From assembly GCA_024743255.1 (NCBI GenBank), contig JANSWY010000001.1, forward strand, positions 489,979-553,978: a DNA stretch of 64,000 bases, in the 5' to 3' direction. The position numbers and the translations under genes are program-made. Of the stretch, positions 25,667 to 35,403 are shown in pieces (the stretch's first letter is position 1; every line of letters starts with the position of its first letter). The DNA comes from a bacterium (GTDB lineage: Bacteria; Bacteroidota; Bacteroidia; Cytophagales; Cyclobacteriaceae). The notes under the pieces were generated by a model. The model had not been told where the DNA came from, did no database searches, and worked only from the letters and a program-made list of their open reading frames with translations.

Positions 25667-27205
25667 ATGTTAGCGAAGAGTTTTGGAAGCGCAGTATATG
25701 GGGTGGAAGCCACTACCATTACTATTGAAGTCAATGTAGGTCAGGGAAATAAATTTTTTATGGTAGGGTTACCGGATTCTGCTGTGAAAGAAAGTGAACA
25801 AAGAGTAGAGTCTGCCATTAAGTTCTTTCAATATTTCATGCCTAGACAAAAAGTGGTGGTGAACCTTGCCCCTGCTGATATCAAGAAAGAGGGTTCCGCT
25901 TATGACTTACCTATTGCGTTAGGAATTTTGAAAGCCTCAGAACAAATCCAGGCTGATGAATTAGAGAAATACGTGGTAATGGGGGAATTATCCCTTGATG
26001 GAATTCTAAGACCGATTAAAGGAGCACTACCTATAGCAATAGAGGCCAGAAAGAAGGGTTTTAAAGGTTTTATACTACCAAAAGAAAATGCGTCAGAAGC
26101 TGCAATCGTCGATAACCTGGATGTAATTGGAGTAAATAATCTAAAGGAGGCAATAAACCATTTAAATGGCAATCATCCAATAACACCTGAGTTACACGAT
26201 ACTCGTGATTTATTTTTCCATAACCAGGATAATTATCAAGCTGATTTTTCAAATGTTCAAGGGCAGGAAAATATTAAGAGAGCACTGGAAATTGCTGCTG
26301 CTGGTGGTCATAATGTGATTATGATAGGTCCTCCGGGGGCAGGAAAAACAATGTTAGCCAAGAGACTTCCTTCGATTCTTCCTCCATTATCATTACATGA
26401 AGCCTTGGAGACTACCAAAATCCATTCAGTAGCAGGGAAGTTGGGGACAAATGCATCCTTAATAGCTACAAGACCTTTTAGGTCGCCGCATCATACTATA
26501 AGTGATGTTGCTCTTGTTGGTGGCGGTGGAGTTCCCCAACCAGGTGAGATTTCACTGTCTCATAATGGAGTATTATTCCTGGATGAGCTACCAGAATTTA
26601 AAAGAACAGTCCTTGAGGTCATGAGGCAACCACTTGAAGAAAGAAGGGTGTCAATCTCAAGAGCCAGAATTTCATTAGATTTTCCGGCCAATTTTATGCT
26701 TATTGCCAGCATGAACCCTTGTCCATGTGGATACTATAATCACCCGGAAAAGGAGTGTGTTTGTGGACCAGGTGTTGTTCAACGATATCTCAACAAAGTG
26801 AGCGGGCCACTACTCGACAGAATTGATCTGCATGTAGAAGTTACTCCGGTCTCATTTGATCAAATGACGGCCGACAGGAAAGCTGAATCCAGCGAGGAAA
26901 TAAGAGGAAGAGTAGTTGATGCCAGGGAAATACAATCAAAAAGGTTTGAGGAAGCGAATAGTGTATATAACAACGCTATGATGAGCTCCCAAATGGTAAA
27001 GGAGGTTTGTAAAATCAATGAAGCGGGAAAAGTTTTGCTAAAAACTGCAATGGAAAAACTAGGCTTAAGCGCCAGAGCCTACGATAGAATCCTCAAAGTA
27101 TCCCGAACAATTGCTGATCTGGCTGGTTCTGACGAAATTAAAATAGAGCACCTGGCAGAAGCAATTCAATACAGAAGCCTTGACCGGGAAGGTTGGGCTG
27201 GTTAA
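25667..27205 (+). CDS. YifB/ComM-family Mg-chelatase-like AAA ATPase
   Basis: A 512-residue AAA+ protein. The N-terminal ChlI-like domain (GLPDSAVKESEQRVESAI; VNLAPADIKKEGSAYDLPIA) precedes Walker A GPPGAGKTMLAKR near 223, Walker B GVLFLDELPEF, the RSPHHTISD region and the cysteine-bearing CPCGYYNHPEKECVCGP segment. The C-terminal lid (LSARAYDRILKVSRTIADL) is complete. The E. coli and Haemophilus relative ComM is a helicase that aids branch migration in natural transformation; the same role here is inference. Only three bases separate it from gmhA. Confidence 0.94.
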   Translation: MLAKSFGSAVYGVEATTITIEVNVGQGNKFFMVGLPDSAVKESEQRVESAIKFFQYFMPRQKVVVNLAPADIKKEGSAYDLPIALGILKASEQIQADELEKYVVMGELSLDGILRPIKGALPIAIEARKKGFKGFILPKENASEAAIVDNLDVIGVNNLKEAINHLNGNHPITPELHDTRDLFFHNQDNYQADFSNVQGQENIKRALEIAAAGGHNVIMIGPPGAGKTMLAKRLPSILPPLSLHEALETTKIHSVAGKLGTNASLIATRPFRSPHHTISDVALVGGGGVPQPGEISLSHNGVLFLDELPEFKRTVLEVMRQPLEERRVSISRARISLDFPANFMLIASMNPCPCGYYNHPEKECVCGPGVVQRYLNKVSGPLLDRIDLHVEVTPVSFDQMTADRKAESSEEIRGRVVDAREIQSKRFEEANSVYNNAMMSSQMVKEVCKINEAGKVLLKTAMEKLGLSARAYDRILKVSRTIADLAGSDEIKIEHLAEAIQYRSLDREGWAG

Positions 27206-27214
27206 ATCAATAAA

Positions 27215-28606
27215 ATGAATAAGTTGAAATACTATTTGGCAAGAACTCTAAAGATCCTCGTGGTTTTGGTCATTTTAGTATTAGTTGCGTTACCATTTTT
27301 TATCACTTTTCTTGATCGAACAGATCCTTTGCGGTCTGAGGGTTATTCGAAATCTGTAAGCTGGATTGATAATAACACACTTGAAAGATCTCCTGGGACT
27401 GATTCATTAGAGGTAGGATGGTCCAAGGTAAGCATCACCCCGGATCAAGTTGTACCACTTGCAGGCTATGGAGCGCGGGAAGATAAAATGTATTCGGCAA
27501 TCCATGATTCTTTATTTGTGAGAACACTGGTCTTCAAAGACAGCTTATCAACAAAAATCATAGTTAACCACGAGATGCTCATTGTGCCTCCTGCACTAAT
27601 TGAAAATTTGAAACTAAAATTGTCCAGAGAAGATTTTGAAAACATATTCTTTACCGCAACACATACGCACTCCTCAATTGGAGCATGGCAACCAGGTTTA
27701 TTGGGAAATGCAATAGCTGGAGAATACGATTCTACAATCATTGATTTTCTGACTGAAAAAGTACTTGAATCAATTGAGCTAGCACAAAATGACATGCAGG
27801 CCGCCACTGTCGGGTTCCTTAAATCTGATAACAGTGATTTAATAAGAAATAGATTAGTCAGAGAACAAGGCACAACTGATCCTTGGCTTAGAATATTGAA
27901 TATTTCGAGAGAAGATGGCAGTACTGGGTTGTTTTTCACTTTTGCGGCTCATGCTACATGCTTGTCAGCTGAATACAATGACCTTTCAGGAGACTACCCC
28001 GGACTTCTGATGAAGAATCTTGAAAGTGATTCTACCTTTCAAATAGCCATTTATGCAGCAGGTGCTGTAGGAAGCATGTCTCCACAGGCACCTGGGTTTA
28101 GGGGATATGAAAAAGTTGAATTTGTAGTTGATAAATTGGATACTCAAATCAATCTATTAAGCAATCTGATTCAGGGAAGCCCTCAGAATTCTCTGTCTAT
28201 TATTCATATTCCAATTGATCTTGGAGAACCGCAATTCAAAATATCCAGAGACTTGATCATTAGACCTTGGTTATTTAATTCCCTTACAAAGCCCTACGCA
28301 GGCAGTGAAATCACTGCATTGCAACTTGGCAATAACTTGCTAGTTGGAATGCCTTGTGATTTCTCCGGGGAATTAGTGGAGCCATTAGATTCATTGGCAG
28401 AGAAGAATGGTTTGAATCTTATGATAACCAGTTTTAATGGTGGATATGTTGGTTATATTACAAAGGATGACTGGTACGACTTGCCTAAGTACGAAACAAG
28501 AAGTATGAACTGGTATGGTCCGGGAAATGGAGAATTATTTTTACAACTAACAAAGAAGCTAATTTTAAAACATGCAGATAACACGTCCAACTCTGCTACT
28601 AGATGA
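27215..28606 (+). CDS. Neutral/alkaline ceramidase-like amidase, membrane anchored
   Basis: A 463-residue protein with one N-terminal membrane segment (residues 10-32) and an external domain that matches the N-terminal catalytic part of neutral/alkaline non-lysosomal ceramidases: VGWSKVSITPD, PLAGYG, the zinc-binding FFTATHTHSSIGAWQ near 145-159 and SGDYPGLLMKNLE. The C-terminal immunoglobulin-like domain of full-length ceramidases is missing, which is common in Bacteroidota. It would cleave an amide-linked acyl chain; these bacteria make sphingolipids, so ceramide is plausible but not shown. Its 3' end overlaps the next gene by 35 bases in another frame, so the two are probably translated together. 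Confidence 0.85.
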   Translation: MNKLKYYLARTLKILVVLVILVLVALPFFITFLDRTDPLRSEGYSKSVSWIDNNTLERSPGTDSLEVGWSKVSITPDQVVPLAGYGAREDKMYSAIHDSLFVRTLVFKDSLSTKIIVNHEMLIVPPALIENLKLKLSREDFENIFFTATHTHSSIGAWQPGLLGNAIAGEYDSTIIDFLTEKVLESIELAQNDMQAATVGFLKSDNSDLIRNRLVREQGTTDPWLRILNISREDGSTGLFFTFAAHATCLSAEYNDLSGDYPGLLMKNLESDSTFQIAIYAAGAVGSMSPQAPGFRGYEKVEFVVDKLDTQINLLSNLIQGSPQNSLSIIHIPIDLGEPQFKISRDLIIRPWLFNSLTKPYAGSEITALQLGNNLLVGMPCDFSGELVEPLDSLAEKNGLNLMITSFNGGYVGYITKDDWYDLPKYETRSMNWYGPGNGELFLQLTKKLILKHADNTSNSATR

Positions 28607-29657
28607 GAGAATTGCTAAGCGCAATATCTCCAGGATGGCAAATAAGGCGAAATTGACAAATACTATATTCAGGCCACATTTTAAGACTCATTTTTCCAGT
28701 GAGATTGGAGAATGGTATAGAGAGCAAGGTGTGAATTGTTGTACAGTTTCATCTATGGAGATGGCTTCATATTTTTCTAAAGCAGGTTGGGAGAATATCA
28801 CAATTGCTTTTCCATTTAATAGACATGAACTCCCGGAAATCCTGGAACTTTCTTCAAAATCAACAATTAATCTGGTTATTGAGGACCAGGATACGTTGGA
28901 TTATTTGATACAAAATAGCACTGAGCGATTAAATTATTTTTTGAAAATTGACGTTGGAACAGGCCGAACGGGTTTGAATGCCAATAGTGATTTGGAACAC
29001 TTAATAGTCCAACATGATAAAATCAATTTCATCGGATTCCTTGGGCATGCAGGTCATGCATACAGGTCCAGAAATAATTCTACCATTAAAGAAGTTTATA
29101 GAGACACCTTCCAAATTTTAAAGGAACTGAAGGCTAAATATCAGCGATACAACCCTATAATTTCATATGGTGACACTCCTACATGCTCCGTAATTGACCG
29201 ATTTGATGATATTGATGAAATCCGACCAGGTAACTTCATCTTTTATGATTGGATGCAATATAATATTACGAGTTGCAGTTTTGATGATATTGCCGTGTGT
29301 ATGGCAGTACCAATTGTAGCAAAGCATAAGGACCGAAATGAGATAGTAATTCATGGTGGTGCTGTACATTTTTCAAAGGATTATATTGAGATAGACAGTA
29401 AAAAGACCTTTGGTAAATTAGTCGCCCTTACAAACGATGGATGGGAAGAATACTCACAGGATTGTCATTTAGAGAGACTATCTCAGGAGCATGGTATTTT
29501 AAAAGTATCTGATAATGAGCTATTTGATAAGCTAAAAGTTGGCGATATTGTTGGGATAATCCCAATTCATTCTTGTTTGGCCGCAAATTTGATGGGATCA
29601 TACTTAACTTTGACAGGCAATAGGATTTTGCAAATGCCTAAAAACACATATTTATGA
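28572..29657 (+). CDS. D-threonine aldolase / D-serine dehydratase-like PLP enzyme
   Basis: A 361-residue fold-type III (alanine racemase-like) PLP enzyme. Lys38 in RPHFKTH is the Schiff-base lysine. A C-terminal metal-binding pair His333-x-Cys335 (IPIHSCLAANL) corresponds to the HxC of D-threonine aldolase and D-serine dehydratase. The barrel segments KIDVGTGRTGL and GFLGHAGHAY are recognisable. It should act on a D-beta-hydroxy amino acid, with glycine plus aldehyde or pyruvate plus ammonia as products. It lies between ceramidase-like and GH3 genes, overlapping both (35 and 4 bases). Confidence 0.85.
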   Translation: MQITRPTLLLDERIAKRNISRMANKAKLTNTIFRPHFKTHFSSEIGEWYREQGVNCCTVSSMEMASYFSKAGWENITIAFPFNRHELPEILELSSKSTINLVIEDQDTLDYLIQNSTERLNYFLKIDVGTGRTGLNANSDLEHLIVQHDKINFIGFLGHAGHAYRSRNNSTIKEVYRDTFQILKELKAKYQRYNPIISYGDTPTCSVIDRFDDIDEIRPGNFIFYDWMQYNITSCSFDDIAVCMAVPIVAKHKDRNEIVIHGGAVHFSKDYIEIDSKKTFGKLVALTNDGWEEYSQDCHLERLSQEHGILKVSDNELFDKLKVGDIVGIIPIHSCLAANLMGSYLTLTGNRILQMPKNTYL

Positions 29658-30802
29658 AAGGATTAAAAGTAGCTATTTTTCTTGCTATTGGTTTTGTCAC
29701 CAGCTTCAATGGATTTTCACAGGAAATAGATAGCCTGGATATTAAAATTGGGCAAATGGTGATGATTGGGATTGGATCAATTGATGAATATGATTCCACT
29801 GATCGATTAGTAAAATATATTGAAGATGGATACGTGGGAGGCATTGTTCTTTATGAAAAGAATATTTTAAGAAAAAACCCAAAGCCTGCCTTGAAGAACC
29901 TGGTATACAACTATCAGACAAAACCCAATATTCCACTTTTTATAAGCATTGATGAAGAGGGAGGAAGAGTCAATAGGTTGAAAACAAAATATGGTTTTTT
30001 ACCTACAATCTCTGCAGCTAAGATGGCCAGATTAAACAATAGTGACTCGGTTTCACACTACATCAGCAATATTGTATCAAATATGTATGAGATGGGAATC
30101 AACCTGAATTACGCTCCAGATGTAGACCTTGCAGTCAATCCTTACAATCCAGTTATTGCCAAGGTAGAACGAAGTTATGGTTTAGATCCAGCTGATGTTT
30201 CAAAATATGCAATGGAAATTGTCAGGCAACACAGGCTGATGGGTATTGGTACAGTGTTAAAGCATTTCCCGGGACATGGAAGTTCTAAAAGTGATACACA
30301 TTTAGGTATTGCAGATGTAACCAACTATTGGAGATTTGAGGAGTTGAGGCCGTATAAAATAATGCTGGATTCGGGTATGGTAGATGCTGTTATGACTGCT
30401 CATATCGTGAATGCCAATTTGGACCACAGAAAGTATCCATCGACGTTATCCGATAAGGTTGTTACGGGTATTTTGCGTGATTTTTTGAATTATGAGGGAG
30501 TTGTATTCTCTGATGATATGCAGATGATGGCAATAAGTGATCACTATGGTTTTGAGAATGCTGTGAAATTAGCAATACTTGCTGGTGTGGATGTATTAAT
30601 GTTTGCTAACAATGTTCCTGGTTCTGAAAATGTAACTGTAAAGGATTTGCATGGTATGATCAGAAAGTTGGTGGATTCCGGAGAAATTTCGGAATCAAGC
30701 ATCGATGAGTCCTATAATCGCATTATTAAAATGAAAAGCGACCTGGGCTTACTTTCACCAAACTATTTGGAACAACTTCAAAAAAGACTGCTCGATAATT
30801 AG
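29654..30802 (+). CDS. GH3 family beta-N-acetylglucosaminidase (NagZ-like), exported
   Basis: A 382-residue glycoside hydrolase family 3 enzyme. A signal peptide (MKGLKVAIFLAIGFVTSFNGFSQ) makes it exported, unlike the cytosolic NagZ of E. coli. The NagZ signature KHFPGHGSSKSDTHLG at 203-218 (His204, His208 and the mobile catalytic His/Asp loop) and the nucleophile Asp287 in VFSDDMQMM are both present. It probably removes GlcNAc from peptidoglycan fragments or other glycans in the periplasm. ATG at 29654 overlaps the previous stop (ATGA). Confidence 0.92.
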   Translation: MKGLKVAIFLAIGFVTSFNGFSQEIDSLDIKIGQMVMIGIGSIDEYDSTDRLVKYIEDGYVGGIVLYEKNILRKNPKPALKNLVYNYQTKPNIPLFISIDEEGGRVNRLKTKYGFLPTISAAKMARLNNSDSVSHYISNIVSNMYEMGINLNYAPDVDLAVNPYNPVIAKVERSYGLDPADVSKYAMEIVRQHRLMGIGTVLKHFPGHGSSKSDTHLGIADVTNYWRFEELRPYKIMLDSGMVDAVMTAHIVNANLDHRKYPSTLSDKVVTGILRDFLNYEGVVFSDDMQMMAISDHYGFENAVKLAILAGVDVLMFANNVPGSENVTVKDLHGMIRKLVDSGEISESSIDESYNRIIKMKSDLGLLSPNYLEQLQKRLLDN

Positions 30803-30819
30803 TAGAAAGCATAGATTTG
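30788..30819 (+). promoter_or_regulatory. Possible promoter of the bestrophin gene
   Basis: TAGATTTG at 30812-30819 matches the -7 consensus TAnnTTTG. The -33 position holds CTG (30788-30790) rather than TTG, 21 bases upstream. It lies just after the GH3 stop and 32 bases before the bestrophin ATG. Confidence 0.35.
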
Positions 30820-30851
30820 CTAAATTCAATTTCCAGAAGAAATATACAGAT

Positions 30852-31745
30852 ATGATCCAATATAATCCGAAATCATGGTTTTCACTGATTTTTGACGTTT
30901 ACAGCCGACATGTGATGAAAGCGTTATTACCATTGATTTTATTCATTGGTTCTTCTACAGCACTATTTTGTTTTTTAGTTCTGGATGTTTTCAAACTTGA
31001 TTTCAGTGGTAGCCCAGCAGTTCACTCCATACTTGGGGTAGTGCTAGGTTTGTTCTTGGTTTTAAGAACCAATACAGCATATGACAGATGGTGGGAAGGG
31101 CGAAAGCAGTGGGGAGCCTTGGTTAATGACAGTAGAAATTTCAGTTTGAAGCTAAATGCGTTTCTTCCAGAAGACAGGATTGAAGACAGAGATTTCTTCA
31201 GGAAGATGATTGGGAATGTAGTTGTAGCAATAAAAGAGCATCTGAGAGATAGTATTTTGGTTGGTGAAATGGATTTCATCAATGATGAATACAAAGAGCA
31301 AATCATCAAAAGCAAGCATCGCCCAAATGCTATTAATAAGTTGATGTACCAAAGATTAACCAAACTTAGAGCTGAAGATGTGATAACTGCTGAACAACTA
31401 TTTTTATTGGATAAAGAGATCAAGGGATTTACAGATATTGTTGGAGCCTGTGAGCGAATAAAATCTACTCCAATTCCTTACAGTTATTCTATGTTTATCA
31501 AGAAGTTCTTGTTTCTATATGCCATTACCCTTCCAATAGGCTTTGTAAGCTCAATTGGATATTACACAGTACCTCTTGTGTTGTTTGCCTTTTATTTTTT
31601 AGTGAGTATTGAATTGATTTCTGAAGAAATTGAAGATCCATTTGGTACTGATGTAAATGACCTTCCATTGAATGAGCTATCTGTTAAGATCAGAAGAAAT
31701 ATTAATGAAATTATTTCTGTCAACAAAGATTTAGCGCCAGCATAA
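30852..31745 (+). CDS. Bestrophin-family anion channel
   Basis: A 297-residue inner-membrane protein of the bestrophin/UPF0187 family, which forms pentameric anion or cation channels. The conserved core RTNTAYDRWWEGRKQWGALVNDSRNF (about 70-95) is intact, preceded by two hydrophobic segments (25-65) and followed by the PIPYSY motif near 206 and a second pair of membrane helices (214-257). The C-terminal EEIEDPFGTDVNDLPL matches the family's acidic gate region. It ends just before the terminator of the convergent protease gene. Confidence 0.93.
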   Translation: MIQYNPKSWFSLIFDVYSRHVMKALLPLILFIGSSTALFCFLVLDVFKLDFSGSPAVHSILGVVLGLFLVLRTNTAYDRWWEGRKQWGALVNDSRNFSLKLNAFLPEDRIEDRDFFRKMIGNVVVAIKEHLRDSILVGEMDFINDEYKEQIIKSKHRPNAINKLMYQRLTKLRAEDVITAEQLFLLDKEIKGFTDIVGACERIKSTPIPYSYSMFIKKFLFLYAITLPIGFVSSIGYYTVPLVLFAFYFLVSIELISEEIEDPFGTDVNDLPLNELSVKIRRNINEIISVNKDLAPA

Positions 31746-31770
31746 AAAAAGGCACCTTAATTAAGGTGCC
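31744..31770 (-). terminator. Intrinsic terminator of the metalloprotease gene
   Basis: A perfect 20-base palindrome, GGCACCTTAATTAAGGTGCC at 31751-31770, has seven A residues (T on the minus strand) next to it at 31744-31750. In minus-strand direction this is stem then T-run, 31 bases after the protease stop. It may also slow plus-strand transcription from the bestrophin gene. Confidence 0.8.
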
Positions 31771-31800
31771 CCATAACTGAGTTGGTTCGTAAAACAGAGA

Positions 31801-34800
31801 TTATTTCTTAACCCATCTGAAAGTCATTGGTCTGTTATTCACCAATACCTTTACAAGGTAGATTCCTCTCAATATACTTGATGTATTAATTGTTGTTGTT
31901 GATTGCACATTTAAAACTTCTTTTCCAGATAAGTCAATTAGGCTTACCTGAGTGATTTCGTGGTTACTTCTGTTTTGAATAAATATTTCATTTACGCCGG
32001 GATTAGGAGCAATGGTAATATCATTTCTAAAGTCATTAATACCAGTAATGACATTAGAAGCAGGTTCTGAATATTCCGATGCGCCTGAAATATTGAAAGC
32101 TGCAACTCTGTAATGTGCAGTTCTTTCTGACGGATCTAAATCTGTGAATGATGTAACATTAGCGCTTAGAGAATCTAGTGTTTCCCAATTTGTCAGGTCT
32201 GAGGATCTTTGTAGTATAAAACCATCTTCCAGATTGGAGTTATCTGTCCATTCTAAAGCCACAAAAGAACCAGCGGTTGGAATTTCCAGATTTGAAGGAG
32301 CTGCTGGAATTTCTGGCAGTTTGTACAACACTTCAAGCCCCCAGGCATTGATTGTACCTCCATCCTGATTAACACCATCACTTACTCTAATCGTCCATTC
32401 TCCCTTGGTTGTATTACCTACTAATGTCGATAAGTCTCCGCTAGGTTGATAAGTTAAACTATCAACAGGTGGACAAGGCAATGTGGATGTAGATGCATCA
32501 CTATCAAAGTTTGCTAAAACATTGTCTTCACTATCACAAATAGAAGCGAATAGCTCAACTTCTACACCTGAAGGATCAATTAAAGTAACTGTCAGGTCAG
32601 AAATCCAGCTGTGACTGATATCAAGGCCAACTACGTTAACATCGATGATTTCGAAAGTTTGATCAAACTCAATTACCGAAGTAACAGTTGGTGTGCCACT
32701 GCTTGGGATTTCAATATTCAGATTATTATCGTATATGTCTAGTATTTTCTCATCACCTGTAGTGAAAGATGCTGAAACAAATTCAGTGGTATGATCACAG
32801 GTTTTGAATGCTTGTACTCTCCAAAAGTATTCAGTTAATGAACTCAACCTCTCTGGAACCCTGAATGATGTGTCTGTCATGTTTGTTCTCTCTTCTAATA
32901 TTGTGGAGAAATCACTATTTGCAGATACCTGAACTGTATAAGTGTCAGCATCTTCTAGTCGTTCCCAAATTAGCTGAGGTAAAGTTGATATATTATCAGC
33001 ACCATCCGCTGGGGAATTTAGAGCCACATCATTTGCAAAGTCATTGATAATATTCACTGTTAGTCCGATAGAATGAGTTAATGAACCAGAAGTTCCTACA
33101 AGAGTGAATGAAACCGATTCACCTGAAGCATTACCGATATTTGAAATCACTAATGTTTCGTCATCACCTATTGCAGATGAGCTATTCGAAAGTGAAGAAT
33201 TCAATTCAGAAGGAAGACCCTCAATTGTCCAGCTAACGTCATCAGCAAAACCAAGAACTCCCTGAGTAGTAAATTCAAAAGTAGCATCCTCCGGGCTACA
33301 AACAGTCAATTCAGTCTCAACAAGATTAATAACAAAATCTGGCTCTGTAGGCTCATCTATGATGAAATCTGAACTGTTGATATTGAAAAATATATTATCA
33401 ACTGAAGCAACTTTAATTCTGGCATTTGTTGATCCTAAAACAGGTAATGATACTGCCTCAGAACCATCATTTGCAGTATTTGATTTTAAAACAGTTGGAA
33501 ATGTCTGACCACCATCTGTAGAAAGCAATATTGAAACGCTGCTACAATTAACTGGTGCCTGATCAGTATTGGCAACATCCCACTCTACCATAATTTGAGA
33601 ACCACCAATATATGTTTCTTCTGAGCTCTGAGAAGTGACTACAAATGGGCCAGCATCTCCGCTCACCGTAAATGAGATGTCTTCCGTATCAATTCCTCCA
33701 GCAGCAGGGTTATTATCTCTTACAACAAATCTGAAGTTCATTGTTCTTTGATACTCGGGAAGAAGTTCTCCCATTGTCTGAGTACCATTAATTAGGTCAC
33801 TATTTTGAGGGAATTGTCTGATAGGTGAATCAGTTGGAAGAAAAGCTCTAAACAAGGGAGCATTACCTTCCGGCTCATCTGGAGCTCCTGTAGGTCCAAG
33901 ATCAAATTGTTCCCATGAATAAGTTAAATTATCTCCATCAGCATCAGTAGCTGAACCTTCTAATACGAAAGGTGTACTATTTGGAATGAAGAAGTCTCCA
34001 TCTGGAACAGTTGCAACAGGCGGAGTATTTCCTGACTCAGTAATAACTGCGCATGAGTTTCCACCGTTCACTGTGGTAAAGTTCACAATTTCCTCAAGGC
34101 TTATAGCATGAAAAAATGCGTCACTGTTACTTTGTACATTTTGAGGGTTACAAATACCGGCATACGCCATGATAGTTGTCCCTGAACCAGGTTCATATGC
34201 AGTACCTCCATTTCTGTTTCCTCCTGAACAGCTGCCTGAAGATCCATTGAATGTATGATTTCCGGCAAATTGGTGCCCTATTTCGTGAGCAACATAATCC
34301 ACATCAAATGGATCACCAGTTGGGTTGTTGGTCCCTGTTGTGCCCTGAGCTTTTCTGGTAGCAGAACAAACAACACCCAGACCTGCTAATCCACCAGACC
34401 CTGTTGTGAAAATATGTCCAATGTCATAGTTTTCTGTTCCAATTATATTGTCTGTTTGCTCCTGATTAATACTTAATGCTGCAGATGCTCCAGCTCCATC
34501 AAATGGATCAGTTTCCGGATCAAGGAATATGAGTAGATCATTATTATCTATTAACTCTAAAGTTACAGCAACATCAATCTCGTAGATTCCTGTGACTCTA
34601 TTAATGGTAGTCACAATTGCCGCCATTACCTCTTCTTTTGTATCTCCGTGAAATGCTGAGTATTCGTTATCAGCAGAAACGGCAAGTCTATATTTTCTAA
34701 GTTCGGTTCCAGAAGTAGTTCTTCGTGCAGAAAATGGCCCTCTTCCTCTTACATCAAGAGATTTATCGGTTACCACACCTTCCTCAATGAACTCTGGTGC

Positions 34801-35259
34801 CGTGAACTTCTGTTTGTATTCATTTCTGTAATAGGAGTTGTAATATTCTGGCTTAAGGTGATTGTTAGGATCAATATATACAGTTCCCTCATGAGTAAAG
34901 ATCATCGCATGAAACCCCTTTTTAGAGGAATAATCAATTTTAGCGCTGGTCCTACCGTCTTTTGATAACCCATTGTAAGTTTTAATTCCTGGAAATTTAG
35001 ATGCAAGTCCTGGAGACATCACACCGGAGGGAGTGAGTTCAAAACTTATAAATTCCCCATTTGGTAATGGAAGTGAAATTTCAATTTTAGAAGACCTTTT
35101 GGTGAGAAGTAGGTCCGCCAGATCACTTTCGTTTACAGTAAGTTGTCTGAAAACTTGATCTGAAGTCCTTCCAGCGTTCATATCGGTCCAGTGTATATCT
35201 TGAGCAAATGCGCTCATAGAAAGCACAACCAACATGCAAAAAGTAATAATGTTTTTCAT
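31801..35259 (-). CDS. T9SS-exported reprolysin-like zinc metalloprotease, multidomain
   Basis: A 1152-residue secreted protease; ATG 35259 is chosen over an earlier frame start at 35280 because it begins the signal peptide (MKNIITFCMLVVLSMSAFAQ). Residues 20-170 look like a propeptide. The metzincin catalytic domain has HEIGHQFAGNH at 325-335 (the three zinc histidines and catalytic Glu), preceded by a Cys-containing loop and followed by a conserved Met-turn region (GTTIMAYAGICNP). Beyond it come PKD/cadherin-like domains, a fibronectin III-like domain with SGxTEYFWRVQAF features, a proprotein-convertase P-type domain (about 845-985), another FnIII domain (about 995-1070) and a final T9SS sorting domain (APNPGVNEIFI ... 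GIYLVKV) that sends it to the cell surface. It likely degrades extracellular protein. No regulator is adjacent. Confidence 0.92.
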   Translation of the reverse strand: MKNIITFCMLVVLSMSAFAQDIHWTDMNAGRTSDQVFRQLTVNESDLADLLLTKRSSKIEISLPLPNGEFISFELTPSGVMSPGLASKFPGIKTYNGLSKDGRTSAKIDYSSKKGFHAMIFTHEGTVYIDPNNHLKPEYYNSYYRNEYKQKFTAPEFIEEGVVTDKSLDVRGRGPFSARRTTSGTELRKYRLAVSADNEYSAFHGDTKEEVMAAIVTTINRVTGIYEIDVAVTLELIDNNDLLIFLDPETDPFDGAGASAALSINQEQTDNIIGTENYDIGHIFTTGSGGLAGLGVVCSATRKAQGTTGTNNPTGDPFDVDYVAHEIGHQFAGNHTFNGSSGSCSGGNRNGGTAYEPGSGTTIMAYAGICNPQNVQSNSDAFFHAISLEEIVNFTTVNGGNSCAVITESGNTPPVATVPDGDFFIPNSTPFVLEGSATDADGDNLTYSWEQFDLGPTGAPDEPEGNAPLFRAFLPTDSPIRQFPQNSDLINGTQTMGELLPEYQRTMNFRFVVRDNNPAAGGIDTEDISFTVSGDAGPFVVTSQSSEETYIGGSQIMVEWDVANTDQAPVNCSSVSILLSTDGGQTFPTVLKSNTANDGSEAVSLPVLGSTNARIKVASVDNIFFNINSSDFIIDEPTEPDFVINLVETELTVCSPEDATFEFTTQGVLGFADDVSWTIEGLPSELNSSLSNSSSAIGDDETLVISNIGNASGESVSFTLVGTSGSLTHSIGLTVNIINDFANDVALNSPADGADNISTLPQLIWERLEDADTYTVQVSANSDFSTILEERTNMTDTSFRVPERLSSLTEYFWRVQAFKTCDHTTEFVSASFTTGDEKILDIYDNNLNIEIPSSGTPTVTSVIEFDQTFEIIDVNVVGLDISHSWISDLTVTLIDPSGVEVELFASICDSEDNVLANFDSDASTSTLPCPPVDSLTYQPSGDLSTLVGNTTKGEWTIRVSDGVNQDGGTINAWGLEVLYKLPEIPAAPSNLEIPTAGSFVALEWTDNSNLEDGFILQRSSDLTNWETLDSLSANVTSFTDLDPSERTAHYRVAAFNISGASEYSEPASNVITGINDFRNDITIAPNPGVNEIFIQNRSNHEITQVSLIDLSGKEVLNVQSTTTINTSSILRGIYLVKVLVNNRPMTFRWVKK

Positions 35260-35403
35260 TGAACGGGTATTAATACACAATCGGTTAACAATTTCACAAT
35301 TATCAATGCCAGAATGGATAAACCATTATAGCGATTGTAATCTAGTGAAAATTATACAGCGACTGAGGTTAAAACCCCACCAGTATGAAATATTGAGAAT
35401 TAA

